Of a stretch of 64,000 nt of DNA, positions 40,493 through 52,900 are shown one piece after another. Where the stretch lies: assembly GCA_008638375.1 (NCBI GenBank), contig CM018041.1:6005501-6069500 (forward strand), given 5' to 3'. Position 1 is the stretch's first letter, and the number at the start of each line of letters is the position of its first letter. Made by a program: the position numbers and the translations under genes. The notes below the pieces were generated by a model. The model saw only the letters and a program-made list of their open reading frames with translations, did no database searches and was not told the origin of the DNA. The stretch comes from Nyssa sinensis. Lineage: Eukaryota; Streptophyta; Magnoliopsida; Cornales; Nyssaceae.

Positions 40493-41215
40493 AGGCTATA
40501 CAACAAGATAAAAAAAATGCTCCATACAGAGGATCTGGTACTGCAGAAACAAGCCATGAAATGTATAGAGATGCTGATCGATATAATGGGTTCTAACCCT
40601 GGCACTTATGTTCCAAAAATTATGGTTCTCCTTATGCACTGTGGCGCTAGAGGAAGGGTCTCTCTATCTTCCATCTTTTTTTCATTAAGCAGTTGGTAAA
40701 GGTATCACCATCTAGTATTAAGCAGGTAATATCTCAAGTTTTTGCTGCTCTTATCCCCTTGTTGGAGAAAAATAAGAAAAGTCCTCTTCAAATTTAGATA
40801 AAATTGTGAAAATCTTGGAAGAACTCGTGTTTGAAAACAGGGATATCCTAAAGTAGCATATCAGCGGCGTTTCTCTTATTATGTTAAAGAGATAATTGCC
40901 CCTTACTTAACCTCAAGATTTTAACTTCCAAATGTAGCAGTACGTCATGATATGCAAACAGTTATATACCTGCGGCCATATTTAGTCCTCAGTGCTGTCT
41001 GTCATGGTACTGAGGAGGCACGCCATGGCACAACATAGGAGGTAATATCCGTTCCTGATGCTGTAGCATCGGAGAACATGTGCAGCTGCAATCAATGTAG
41101 TCAGTTCTAGGCAAAGTGAAGTTTGCATTCGGGCTGTGTTCACACTTCTTGCATTCGGGCTGTGTTCACACTTCTTGATAATCTTAGCAAATGGGTTGGA
41201 CTGATCGGTTCAAAT
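40493..41215 (+). pseudogene. ATR: ATR checkpoint kinase gene fragments, right arm
   Basis: The plus strand encodes KMLHTEDLVLQKQAMKCIEM, then YVPKIMVLLMH, then VKVSPSSIKQVISQVFAALI and PLLEKNKKSP, then a frame change, KILEELVFEN, YVKEIIAPYLTSRF, stop, LPNVAVRHDMQTVIYLRPYL, VCHGTEEARH and VFTLLDN. In Arabidopsis ATR, as I recall it, LPNV and VRHDMQ are separated by about 45 residues that are missing here, and a much larger part (after the KILEELVFEN region) is also absent. So the fragment is a deletion chimera of distant parts of the gene, with stops. It carries no catalytic domain. Confidence 0.8.
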
Positions 41216-41479
41216 CCATAAGAGATGAAGGCTATGTTGAGCTAGGAGAAGACTACTTGAATGCAGGCAACTTTGCAGGTGTATCTACTCCTACAAAACA
41301 ATTTATTATGTTTTTCAGAAGTCATCTCAAGGCTTCTGATGTTCCTGATCTATCTACTATCAATGCAGAACTCCTGGCTAAGATCTCTCTGAATGGCAGA
41401 TAGGCCACCATCACAATCATTCCTACCATCCTCATTGTGAGGACATCTTCTGCACAAAGGATCTTTGCTTGTTGATATT

Positions 41480-41690
41480 CCATTAACTGATCAGAGATTC
41501 TATGGAGATGAAATAATTGAATATAAGGAGGAGCCACTGAGCGTTAATATTGCAATTTGTGAGAGCTCTCTATTACGGCTAAACCTTTCAAATATTATAT
41601 TAGCAACTGAAAATTTCAGCGAGGCCTGCTTTATTGATGATGGTGGATTTGGTACTGTTGCCACTGGTTGCCTCTATTCTGTTCCCAAAT
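41480..41690 (+). pseudogene. Receptor-like kinase fragment, right arm
   Basis: Encodes EPLSVNIAICESSLLRLNLS, then NIILATENFSEACFIDDGGF, then GTV before a degenerate end. This is the segment leading into the kinase glycine-rich loop of plant receptor-like kinases ('ATNNF...IGxGGFGxVY'). The glycine motif is partly lost (DDGGFG) and the rest of the kinase is absent. Confidence 0.7.
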
Positions 41691-41784
41691 AGGAAGTTCC
41701 TGAGTCTCCTAAATAACCAGTCTAGATGGCAGAACGTTTGTGAGTGTAGAAATCTCTAACCTGCTATATCTTATGGTTGGTGAG

Positions 41785-42190
41785 AGGACTGTAATGCACA
41801 AGGTCTCCAGACCTGTTCCATTTAAAAAGGACCCCTACGAGCAAGAGCATTGTAGGCAAGGTCTCAATGCACTAGGTCTCCAGACCTGGTCCATTTAAAA
41901 AGGCCCCTACGAGCAAAAGCATTGTAGGCAAGGTCTCAATGCACAGGCCTCCAAACCTGGTCCATTTAAAAAAGGCCCCTACGAGCAATAGCGCTGTAGG
42001 CAAGGTCTCAAATCAATTTACAGGTCTCCAGACCTGGTCCATTTAAAGGCCCCTACGAGCAAAAGCATTGTAGGCAATGTCTCAAATCAATGCACAGGTC
42101 TCCAAACCTGGTCCATTTAAAAAGACCTCTGTGAGCAAGAGTGCTATAGACATGGTCTCAATTTGATGCACAGACCTTCAAGTCCATTGT
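41785..42190. repeat. 75-bp tandem array, about 5 copies, right arm
   Basis: Inverted version of the left-arm array ('ggtctccagacctggtcc', 'ggcccctacgagcaa', 'tgtaggcaaggtctcaa'). Only about five copies remain against about fifteen on the left. Confidence 0.85.
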
Positions 42191-42354
42191 TTCATTTGTA
42201 AGTATTGCAGGTCAGTATATTATGAATCATCAAGTAAGCATGACCCTTCAAAAATCTTAACCTCAGTTCTGCATGAATCCCACAGAACTAAGGCTCGAGG
42301 GAGAGTAGCTGATACGCCAAAAAATATCCCACCACTATGGACGCGACACTTGTA

Positions 42355-42535
42355 CAGAGCTGAGCTCCCCAGAGCTAGGCCTCTAGAGCTTGCCAGAGCT
42401 AGGCCTCCAGAGGTTGGCCTCTAGAGGTGTACAGAGCCAGGCACCTAGAGCTAGCAGAGCCAGGCATCCAGATTTGGCAGAGTTAACAGAGCCAGGCATC
42501 CAGAGGTCGGCCTCCAGAGGTTGTCCTACAGAGGT
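42355..42535. repeat. Short GC-rich repeats, right arm
   Basis: Inverted counterpart of 36090-36275, with the same 'agagctaggcctc' and 'agagccaggcatccaga' units. Confidence 0.75.
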
Positions 42536-42847
42536 GTGTACTATAGACCTCATAGTATGGAAAATAAAATATGAAAACTGTCATCTCCGGACAACAGTGA
42601 ATCACAGATTTCATAGTACCAACTCCTACCTACTTTGGCAGACAACCAGCCTATAAACACAGCGACTAAGGTACGCTTAAAAGGGGGGATTATTATGTTA
42701 TTTTCAATATTTACCGACTCTGGACTAACTTACTCATCGGAGTGGCTACCGCTGAAGCCATTCCGACCGATCCTCTGACTCTCTTTTTGCAGAGTTCATA
42801 TCAACGAGAAACAGAAGTCCCGACAAGTCAGACAAATGCAGGCAACA

Positions 42848-43635
42848 AATGACAATTAGCCTAATCCAGAGACTAAATTCATACGAGAATTTCCCAACAC
42901 AGCACACAAAAGATAGTACGAAAGAAAGAAAACAGTCCACATTCAGCCACATAATGTGCCCTACCATTCAGCCAGGTTAAGGCTTCTTCAAAGACTGAAC
43001 ATCTGACTGACTCAGCATCGTGATAATTTACCATGGACAAACGAATGGTGTCAGCAAGAACATGGCTAGAGATTATAAAACCACCCAAACAAAAAATTAG
43101 CAGCTCTATAATTTCTCAGCACTCTTATTCCTACTGATGATATGACAAAAAGAAAACTTAAAAAACTCACAAATTGCTAAACATGACCCATTTGTTGATC
43201 TCGGGCTTGATTCTATGGAGACACCAAAATGTGTAAACCACATAACATATCTGTTGTTTCCTAGATATCCAGCTAACCGTGATAAAATTACAGGTCTTGA
43301 GCAGAGCTTACATGCAACTTTTCGTAATGCAACGCAGTCATGTAAAACACAGGAAATCTTAAATGAACAAGAGTAAATCACGGGAAAATCAATTATATGA
43401 AAGGAAGCAAGTTAGTCATGAGCACTGAATGAAAAACAGGAACTGGCTCTCTCTCAAAAATACTGAATGAATCCAACTGCCGCAGACTACTTCTGCCACT
43501 TACTACAATTACTACGAGATGTATTCTTAGACAGAAACAAAGACCGAACATCCAAAAATTTTCACAATGATAAAAGCTCATGCCATATCAGAATCTGCGG
43601 TTGGCCAGACCCATGCCCCGCTGACCCCATGCCGA
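42848..43635. other. Spacer and probable TOC34 3' UTR
   Basis: No gene seen. The right part (about 43100-43635) likely includes the TOC34 3' UTR on the minus strand. Confidence 0.5.
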
Positions 43636-46600
43636 TTAACTCTCATTCGCAATATCATCCTTGATCCATCTTTGAATCCGTTTCACAACAAAGAAATACT
43701 GTCCAAACAAAGCAACGACAGGAGAATATCATAAAAAGTTTCTATAATAGTGCCAGGTCAAGCACGAAAAAGATACGCAATAATCCAGCAAGTCCAAAAG
43801 CTTACTTGGAACTGCCAAAATGATAGGAATCCATAATTTCCCTCTTTCGTTTGGGTTTGGCCCTTCAATCAACTTTTTGTCAACCAAAATACCCTTACTT
43901 CCATTTGAAACAACATCTGTGATTGTTTTGACCACATTGGGAATCCAAGCAGTCCCATTTGGAAGAATCTGTGACCCAAAATAACCACCCATCATCTCTA
44001 ATCCAAACAAAGAGTTCAAAAAAAGACAATAAAAAAACATGAAAACAAATGGAATGAAGAAGATAACCAACCTTTTCATCACTTTCATTCTTGTTACATC
44101 TCCCACTGTTCTCTACCAAAACAACAGGAATAGATGAACCCTAGGAACAGCAATAGCGAGATTAAGGGGGGAGAAATCTGGAAACAACTAGTCAGGATGA
44201 TCAATATCAAGTTCAGTAGCATCAACAAGAACACAACCATAATGGAAAAGTAGTTGGTCCAAACAGGAGCAAAGATGATAAAGTAGTCCAACACTCCAAC
44301 CAGAGCAAATATGCAAAGGGTGAGTTCATGATAGCATAAGTGTATACAAGAAGCTCAACTACTTCGGGTCATGTCATGCTCACAGTAAAGATTGCACAGC
44401 AAGTAGTTCATAACCTACCAGGATATGGTTGCCTGTACCTTTAAATAAATAATCTATCCCATAATTTTATTTTATTTATTTTTTGGTTACATAAGGGGTG
44501 GAGGGACCATCCCAATGGGGGGAGATTGATAAATGACAAGCCCATATCCATATTCATTGCAGAAGATCTGATTTGCCAACCATTCTGCACAAGAAATTCC
44601 TTGTCTAAAAGATTAACTTGCAAGCCCAATCCTTGTTTAGGAGCTTCTTACAAGCCTGAACTGAGATTCTGCAGGGGTGAACATCTACTACACCCTCTCC
44701 TCACCATGTTATGATGCCTTCCAAATCAAACTCTACTACTCTCCATCTTTCTAGAATTAGAGCCTCCAGATACCCGTACAAGTGTGTATGTGTGTGCAAA
44801 AGAGGGTGTGCCCATGCACTCACAAACTTAGCCCCAATTCAACTCCAACTTTTGCTTTAATCACTCAACACTCAATTAATTGGTTTCACATACACTCATC
44901 AAAAAAGAAGAAGAAGAAAGAAGATAATTGGTCTCAACAGTGATGATATATATATATCCATTTCAAGTTATAAGAAATTTCTTAAGCTTTTTCTATTACT
45001 AAGAACATAATGTTAATAATAAAAATAGTTTTATATAATATATTCACATGTACATGTGTACTTTCATTCCAATAATTAATAGTATATAGGAATTTTTAAA
45101 ATTAATTAATTATTTAAGTAATAGAATTATTAATTATTCACCACGGAACAAGTTACTTACTTTTTTATTTATGTTTTGATAAGTAGAACAAAGTTAGATC
45201 CTCAAAATTTATTAATTATTAAAGAATATTAAGTATTAGAGGATCAATTGTATACAAACAATGGAGCAAAGGTTGGTTGTGGATTTAGGGTTAATTCACT
45301 TTGTGTGCGTGTGCTGGCATGACTAACAGAATAACAACTCCTTTCCAACGGCAGTATGAAAAGCTGTACTCTCTCTTTTTAACATTTTGTTTGAGCTTCC
45401 TTAACCAAATATCTAAAGTAGAGGCCATAAAGGACTACCTAAGCGCACTCAATGACACACATACACCCCGAGCAAGGGGTCATCAAAAAATAAAATAGTA
45501 ACCTTGGATGGACCAAGCTCACTATTTTATAAAGAAACAAACCAAGAATCCAATTTTATGACCTTTGGTAGCCTAAGTTTCCCTACAGGGCTCCCCGCAT
45601 ATTTATGTTTTTTTCTTCTTTAGTCACAAACTTGCCAATAAACAGTCCCCCCCCCCTCTTTTTCCTTCCATTCTCCCTCTTAAAATGACGAAACTAGCAT
45701 CCAGAAAAAATAAGGGGAGGAAAGGCACCTGAACAGCTTGTTTCTTTATCCGAGCTCCAAGACGAACAACTTTTAAGAGAGCCTCTGATCTTCTGGAGAA
45801 GAATTCATCATAACTTAATCCATCAGGTGGTGAGAGTTGAGCATGTGTGAGGACAACCAATCCTCTTCTCCATATTTCTTTTCCAAAACTATCGGTTATG
45901 GCTTTCACGACCTGCCTATCCAAGTTGTCCACCCTATACACATCCAAACGGTCCACAGTAAAGCAGGACATCTATGGTCTTGTTCAATAGGAACCTGCAA
46001 CCCATCCAAAACATATTCAACCCACTAACACAATCAAGATGTTCAAAGTACATACATTTCCAACATTCAAGGGGGGAAAATCACATATTAGAAATTATAA
46101 TATATATCCAGAATAGCATACTTCAATGAGGCATCCTAAATTGATACTATTTGAAGCAAATCAAACCTCTTTATGATCTCGAGCGCCTGGTCATTGACAT
46201 ATCCTCCTTCAACAAGCCCTGGAGTGTCAATGATGTTTAACGTCAATCCTGCCCGTGAGCGTGAAACCATAACAGGTCGTGGTCCTTCTGACTGTTTTTT
46301 AATAATACCATAAAACATGTATCAATAAATAAAAATCCGCTCATAAACCCTCTTAGCTGACATTATACAACAAGCACTGCTGGCAAAAGATACCTGGAAA
46401 GCACTGACAGTAACTGCTCTTTCTCCTAGGATTGAGTTCACGGTCGAAGATTTTCCAACACCACCTTTCCCCATCACAAGGATTGTCAAGGTACTCACAT
46501 TCTACAATGGCATATGAAATGAACAACATAAAGAATTTGCAATATTTAGTCAATAACACCACCATTTTGTTTGGTGACCAAGAAAAATGTTTACAATATG

Positions 46601-46844
46601 AAGTACATGGCCCTGGTGGAAAGATATGAAAAAGAAATCCACTCAACTAAGTCTAAAACAACCATTTCATTTAATTGAATTGAGTCTTTCTATTTTTCTA
46701 AATATATGCGATAAAAGTTAAGTAATTTGAGGGAGATAATTATACCTCTTGCTTTAGTTTTCCCAACAATTCAAACAATTTGGTTTGGGTGGCACTAGGG
46801 AACTGCTGAATCCCAGTCCATTCTCGGATTAATTGAGACGTCAT
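43636..46844 (-). CDS. TOC34: Translocase of chloroplast 34 (TOC34/TOC33 GTPase), with two apparent one-base insertions
   Basis: Minus-strand model of seven exons: 46844-46746, 46501-46394, 46291-46167, 45994-45729, 44140-44072, 43968-43806 and 43698-43636; about 296 residues when the two frame changes are bridged. It is an outer-envelope GTPase that receives preproteins for import into chloroplasts. Seen: P-loop GKGGVGKSS (44-52), switch region with DTPGLVEGGY, LDVYRVDNLDRQVVKAITD, VLTHAQLSPPDGLSYDEF, ENSGRCNKNESDEK, EGPNPNERGK, and a C-terminal membrane anchor (about WIPIILAVQYFFVV). Exon 4 has one extra T at about 45957 between LLY and VDRL. Exon 6 has one extra C at about 43808 before the donor; using a weaker donor (GTTCCA, exon end 43812) would avoid it at the cost of two residues. 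Either sequence errors or early decay. Confidence 0.85.
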
Positions 46845-46849
46845 CGCTA

Positions 46850-47260
46850 GCTGCAGCCCTAACAAATCGTACTCAAAACAAAAATAGAATCAATACAAAA
46901 ATACACACATACAAAGTTTTATGGCATATAAAATTCACCGGACAAATTAACACAAAAACGACGTATATTAAAAACAACAACCTCGTGTATTAGGGTTTTT
47001 TCTCTTTTAATTATGGAGGCTGAAAATGTATATATGAAACCCTAAAAAGTAAAAGTGGGAAAAACCCTAATCCCTAAAAGCATTGATAGTTCGAGTACAG
47101 CGAAGTAAAGGAAAATGAAAAGACACAATTAAGTTAAAAGAGAAGGATTTGTATGGAATGGCCTTACCGAAATGCCTCTCTCGCTCGATGCAGTCCAGAC
47201 GGCAGCGTAGGATTAGAAAATATGATAGAAAAGGGTTTAAGAGGCCCTATTCCTTCTCAC
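46850..47260 (-). promoter_or_regulatory. TOC34 5' leader with probable UTR intron
   Basis: A strong donor (CG|GTAAGG, exon end 47168) and an acceptor (GCTGCAG at about 46854) sit upstream of the ATG at 46844. This suggests a 5'-UTR intron of about 310 bp, common in plant housekeeping genes. The transcription start is not defined by sequence. Confidence 0.45.
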
Positions 47261-49922
47261 TTTTGGAGCTACAATAAGAGACGAGACGCCCTTATCGTCT
47301 TCGATTTTGGGTGTCCCACTTTCTCCGTGATGCCGCCAGACTGGAACGGGTTACCTAACCGACCCGGTGAGTTGAGTTACGAACTTAGACACACCAGCCA
47401 CCGACCCATTGACGTTTTATTTATTTATTTATTCCACTCGTGAATTTGAACATTTGTTATAATAATATTTTAAAAAATAAATAAATTATACTATCATTTT
47501 GGAAAAACACAAGTTCAATCTGTTGTTGAAAATTTATTAAATTATGTTTTAAAAAAGGTAGTAAATTATTATATAATTTACTTTAAAAAAATTAAAATTG
47601 TGACCTTATCTCTTATAAAATAAATACAAGATATCATCAACTACAATATTTTAATTTTTTTAACCTTTACATAATTATATTTTCATCACATATTTACAAA
47701 TAGTATCATATTTTCATTTTTCTCGTCTTTCTTCTTTGTGGTAGACTAGTTTAAACCTAAACATTGAGGGACATTCTTCACTTCTAAAATAATGTATTGT
47801 TGATTTTAATCTTTTAATTTATTGTTGAGTCTAAGACATATTTTAGTCTCGAGTTCTGAAGACTCTTCTCAAGTAAAGGTGTCTTACATTATTTTTATAA
47901 TTTATCACACTGTACTCAGATATGATATTAACTCCGATATTATGTTAGACGTGTTGCTCAGTCCGCATTTAAAAGTATTATTCATTTTAGTATATTAGTT
48001 TATCGACGAGTTTAGACTTTCAATTTAGTGGCAAGGATTTGCAAGTCTATCACTTTGACCTTAAGCTCAAAAGGTGTCCCTCAAATATAGATGTCATGCA
48101 TCAGTTTTTATAATTCATCACAAATGCACAAACACGATATTGACTTTGAAACTATGTTAGATGCATGACTCAACTCCAGTATAAAAGTTTTGCTAGTCGC
48201 ATTATTGACTTTGATACCAAGTTGAATGTGTAACTTATTATTTACTTAAAAATAATGTTCGCTTTGGTATATAATCCACTTACCTTTGGTTAATACGTGA
48301 GCGTATCATAGGTTTATTCATTTCGACTTTAAATTCAAAAGACACACCTGAAGTAAAGATATTGTGTGCTACCTTAATAATTCATTACAAATATTGTCTA
48401 CATTCCACATGAGATGCTAATAACATTATTACTAACCTAACTCATGACTCATAAACAAAATCTTTCACAATCTTTAAAATAATTTATTATATGGGTAAAT
48501 CGTACTAACCTGAGGTTAATTAGATTAATTTTTTTTAAATTTTTTAAAATTACACTAACCTTCTTATTTCATCTCACAAATTACAAATATTCGTTTGAGT
48601 TAATTTTCTTGTTTTTTTATAAATGACAAAACAATTTTTTTTTGCATTTTTATTTATTTATATTTTTTCAATTTTTGTTTTTTTTAATTTTGAAATAATA
48701 TATTGATTAAAATCTTAAATTTATTTTTATATAAAATAAAAATAAGTTATTTACCTTTAATTTTTTAATGTGAAATAAAAAATTCTTTAAAAATAAATTA
48801 AAAAATGGGTCAAATTTGAAAAAATGCAAAAAATAAAAAAATAAAAATGAAAGAGATAGTTTTGTCATTAAAATGAAAATTTGATTCAAAGTAATATTTA
48901 CAATTTGTTAGTAAAAATAGACGAGCTTAACATAATCTCAGAAATATTTGAAAAAATCAGTTTCATTATCAGAAACTTTAATAAAAGTCGGTGTATTTTA
49001 TCTTTTTAAATATCTTAAACACTTCAAATTCTTTTTCAAAACATATTCTAAACGGCTTTTAAAAATAGTTGTCTTGATCAACAAAAGAAGTATGATTTTC
49101 TAAAATTTATTAAAAAATGTAAAAGTTTTAGACGAAAAAAAGGAAACGTAATGTTTAAACTATTTTGGCCAAAATTAAATCAATTTTTACAATTTTGACA
49201 TAAATTTAGTGCAATTCAGCCCAAAAATAACCAAAAAAAGAGAGTAATACTATCTTTACCTTAATATTTTATCAAAAAATTTTACCCGTTGACGTGGCTG
49301 TTTTTGGTACTAGTAAATTCAGTTTCTTGGTTCTAGTTATATCATGTGAGTCCAAGAGGCTTAATTGATTAGTATTAAAAAAACTTAATTAACTAGCACC
49401 CGTATATACTAAGAAGCTTAATTGACTAGCACCCGAACAATCACGTCAACAGGTAAAAAAATTTGATAAAATTTTATGATAAGGAATAGCATTAGAAGAG
49501 AAAATAAGTTTTGATATTTTTTTAAAAAAATAAATTGCAAATTTTCAAAATTCTGAAAATTTTATATTAGAGTTAAAATTTTAAATTATTATTTTTATAT
49601 GATATATACAGAATAAAAATTTAACTCACGTCATTTATACAGAGAGGGGTTACTCGGATAGGACTTGTTCCGGATTTTTCAAATTGATTTTCAGAAGATA
49701 AAATTAAAGAAGAAGAAGCAAGTAAAGAAGGAAACTTAGGAAAGAAAGAAAGTAGTAGAGGAAGGCGCGCCTCAATCAAATGTTCAACATTTATACCGAC
49801 TGGTCTTGAACTCTCAACTCACAATTCACAATCCACACAGCTTCGCCACTACCCTCTGTTCTCTACGGAGGATCCAGACATCTCCTTTGCTTTTTTCGAG
49901 GACATGTAACTGTGGGTTGCGC
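47261..49922. other. AT-rich spacer between TOC34 and the TPR-SET gene (divergent promoters)
   Basis: No gene seen. It holds a diverged three-copy repeat (about 47835-48410), long A/T-rich stretches, and near 49650-49920 the leader region of the TPR-SET gene. The genes point away from each other, so both promoters lie here. Confidence 0.5.
47835..48410. repeat. Diverged three-copy repeat
   Basis: Three related stretches around 47840, 48055 and 48330 share the pattern 'tttgac/cttaa-ttcaaaag---c-cctcaagtaaag' followed by 'ataattcatcac'. Spacing is irregular (about 215 and 275 bp). Probably an old dispersed or tandem element; divergence prevents a firm class. Confidence 0.5.
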
Positions 49923-52900
49923 ATGGAGAAGCTCAAATCGGTTGTTCCCAAAGCCCTCAAGCGGTTGATTACAGAGAGCAGGACAGATGATCTTTCTTCA
50001 ACATGTTCTTCACTCCTCGACTTCTTTCTTCTATTGCCCCAGTTTCACCAAGTAATTTTATACATACATTGCTTTTCTTGTTTCTTCTTCTTCTTCTTCT
50101 TCCTTTTTGCTTTGTTTTTCTCCGTAGAGATAAAAGACAGAGTTTTCTTCTTAATTAGATTGTTAGGGACTTAACGGACCCAGAAACGGCTCTCTGTCGT
50201 AAGAACAAGGACGCTGCTCTGGAATCAAAGCTCAAGGGCAACGAATGCTTCGCCAAAGGAGATTACCCAAAGGCTTTGAATTTATACTCTCAGGTCACAT
50301 ATTATGCTTCCAACCCTATCTCTGGAGTCATGTTTTCTGGTCTCTACTTTCTGTGTCTAATTATAATTTATTGAGAACAGATATACGGTTCTTTTTGCTT
50401 AATAAGGAATAAACTTGAAATTTTTAGGTGCATATTTAATCATGGAGTGGTAAGACCTACAAAATACTTACACACAATCCAATTGCAATCAGATTTTAGG
50501 GTATGTCACGTCAGTGACAAGGTCACTTAACTATGATTTCGTTTGTCATTTCATTTGAAAAATGAAAAGGGGTTAATATAGTTAACAACTTATTTTTCCT
50601 TGTATAATGGTTGGTCATTTTGTCATTAGGCTCTCTTGAAGTACAAATTACACCAATATTGCTTTGAATTTGGAAGTACACATTACAAACTTATATTTGG
50701 CTTCCAGGTGTCGCCCATATTGTTTTAACTGGCTCCACCATCCTCTCCCCAGAGAGAGAAGAGGGGTGGAGTTGGCTAAGTTGAGTTGCAAGAAATGTCA
50801 AACGAGGTTTTTGCCTATGCACACATTTCTTGCATGAAATCAATTCCAACAATGTCAAGTTACCATTTCAACATGCCAACTCTACCCTTGAGTATGTACC
50901 ACATAATATCAACATGTCATCGAATGCTACATTAAGCATGCTATCAATAATACTAACATTTCTTCTTGAGGCATAGCAATCTAGAATGCATATTCATCAT
51001 GTTCAAAAATTTCAACCAAGCTAAATAGAACGTAAATCACAACTCGAATACATTCAAGCATTTTATCAAACATATGGTAGGATACATCTAGAATGCACAA
51101 TTCTAGCATGTATATCTCATACTAAGACATTTCATTCACAATTTTCTTCATGTCAACAACTCAACAATGCTTGTGTATTATTTCAAACACATCAAGGGTC
51201 ATCAATACAAGCATACATCATCAACACATCGGAAGAAACATACGAGGATTTGTACTTAGTTGGAAGAAAATGCACGAAATCAACCTAACTTAGGATGGAG
51301 CACATAAAAAATTAAAGGAATTAGTAAAACCCCTATCTCAATAGTCAAAATACCAAATCCTAGGTTTGAGAACTTCCACCAAATCTTGATTTAATACCAC
51401 CAATGGATAGCTCTTCAAGAGGAGAACAAGTCTTTTTTTCTATGTCCTTGTGAAATTCCCAACCAATTTTCCCCGAGGTGATGAAAGATGAGAGACATGT
51501 ATAAGGTGACAAGGGGTTGCTGAGAGTTAGAGAGAAATTGAGAGGGTTTCTACTTTCTGCCCTCCTTTGTCTCTCAAATACATATATATTATGTCTTAGG
51601 TTCAATTTACTGAAATACTCCTCCTACTAACAATTCTATCCCTGTTATGTCCCTAAGCCTTCATTTTACATAAATTCCATTTCCATGTCTCTAAACATGT
51701 TTTTACGTATTAAAAAAGGTCTCTAAACATGTTTTTAATGTTACCTATGCCCTCACTCAGACCGCCGGTTTCCACCATCAAGCGGTTCCTATCGATACTG
51801 TCAAATTACTGAAATGTCGAAATTTCCGGATATCTAAGTTAAAATGTTATAACATATCAAGTTCATGAAACTAAGCACACAAGTCAATATTAATGAACAC
51901 ACAGACATGTAATTATCAACTATTGATTGATTTAATTAGAAATTTTTCTGGGACACTAAAAAATTTTAAATGCATTAAATTTGAAATGTGTTACTACAAA
52001 ATTAAATTTTAAATGCATTACAAATTCTCCTTTTGTTGTCTTTCTTTTCCTATTATATGTATGAAAATTTAGCGGAGAACAAATCTTTGAGAAGCATTAT
52101 CATTAGATGGGAGTGGTTAATTCGCTAAGTTGGGTATTTGGTGACAGCTCTGTTTCCACATCTGAAAATTTGAAATAAAAAGGTAGTTATTACTTTTATC
52201 ATCTTCTTCTTCTTATTTGCTTCTCTCTAGTCTGTAGCTTGTTTGAGACATAACAAGTAGGGGCAATGCATATAGAAATCTTTACTATAATTACGTGCAT
52301 TGTGGCCTTGGGGTTAAATAGTAAGGAGAACGATGGAGAAAGATAAACATGAATAAATGTAGTACAATAGGCAGGAGCTGGAAGCAGGAGAACGATAAGT
52401 AGAAATAAGTTTCTGCTCTCCTTTTTTTTTGTGGCCTTTCAATTGATTAATAGCTCCTTAAAAACACTCTGAGTAAGTAAATGGAAATGGAAATCCCCTT
52501 TTAGTTATGTGTTTTGAGCATTTTGTGTTGCTGGTGGTGTCAAAAGTTGGTTCTATACACAAAAGATTGCAATAAACTAGTGCACTAGTGTTGGTCACCA
52601 TCATTATTGTTTTTCTATTATTTGCTCATTGTTGGTTGTGTTAAACCTTGAGCTCCTGTACTTCTGTACCTGTCTTCCCATTTTAATTACTAGTTAATAT
52701 GGAGATTGGAGACTAATAGTGACATTTTTTTTAATGGCTCATAATGGGAACTTTGGTTATGCCCTTATTGTTTTTTCTCTGCACAAGGAACAGGCAGTGC
52801 GTATTGCTCCATTAGATGCTGATGACATGGACAAAAATCTGGTGGCTACACTATACGTGAATCGTGCATCTGTCTTGCATGTAAGTTCTATTCTTATGTT

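Larger units (their letters stand above)
35766..42847. mobile_element. Giant imperfect palindrome carrying gene fragments (candidate foldback or captured-gene element)
   Basis: The left arm (35766 to about 39366) reappears as reverse complement in the right arm (about 39992-42847), around a loop of about 0.6 kb. Mirrored landmarks: 'gactctctttttgcagag' region at 35812/42797, the tandem array, the receptor-kinase fragment, the two ATR fragments, and 'catgtgagcc' / 'ggctcacatg' at the loop edge. The arms differ by many substitutions and in array copy number, which explains their unequal lengths. I see no transposase and no certain target-site duplication, so the class is unknown. The unit could be a composite formed by inverted duplication rather than a transposon. 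Confidence 0.85.
39992..42847. repeat. Right arm of the palindrome
   Basis: Reverse-complement partner of the left arm. From inside to outside it holds: an unidentified segment on the minus strand (40199-40432, with ESYKMVSTLCGPFKSEATE), ATR pieces on the plus strand, a coding-like fragment of unknown source (about 41210-41400, ELGEDYLNAGNFAGVSTP), the receptor-kinase fragment, a short 75-bp array, and the GC-rich repeats. Confidence 0.85.

Noticed and set aside
47153..47443. Open frame of 96 codons upstream of TOC34 on the plus strand
   Set aside because: It overlaps the TOC34 leader in antisense, has no homology I recognise, and its composition follows that of the leader exon.
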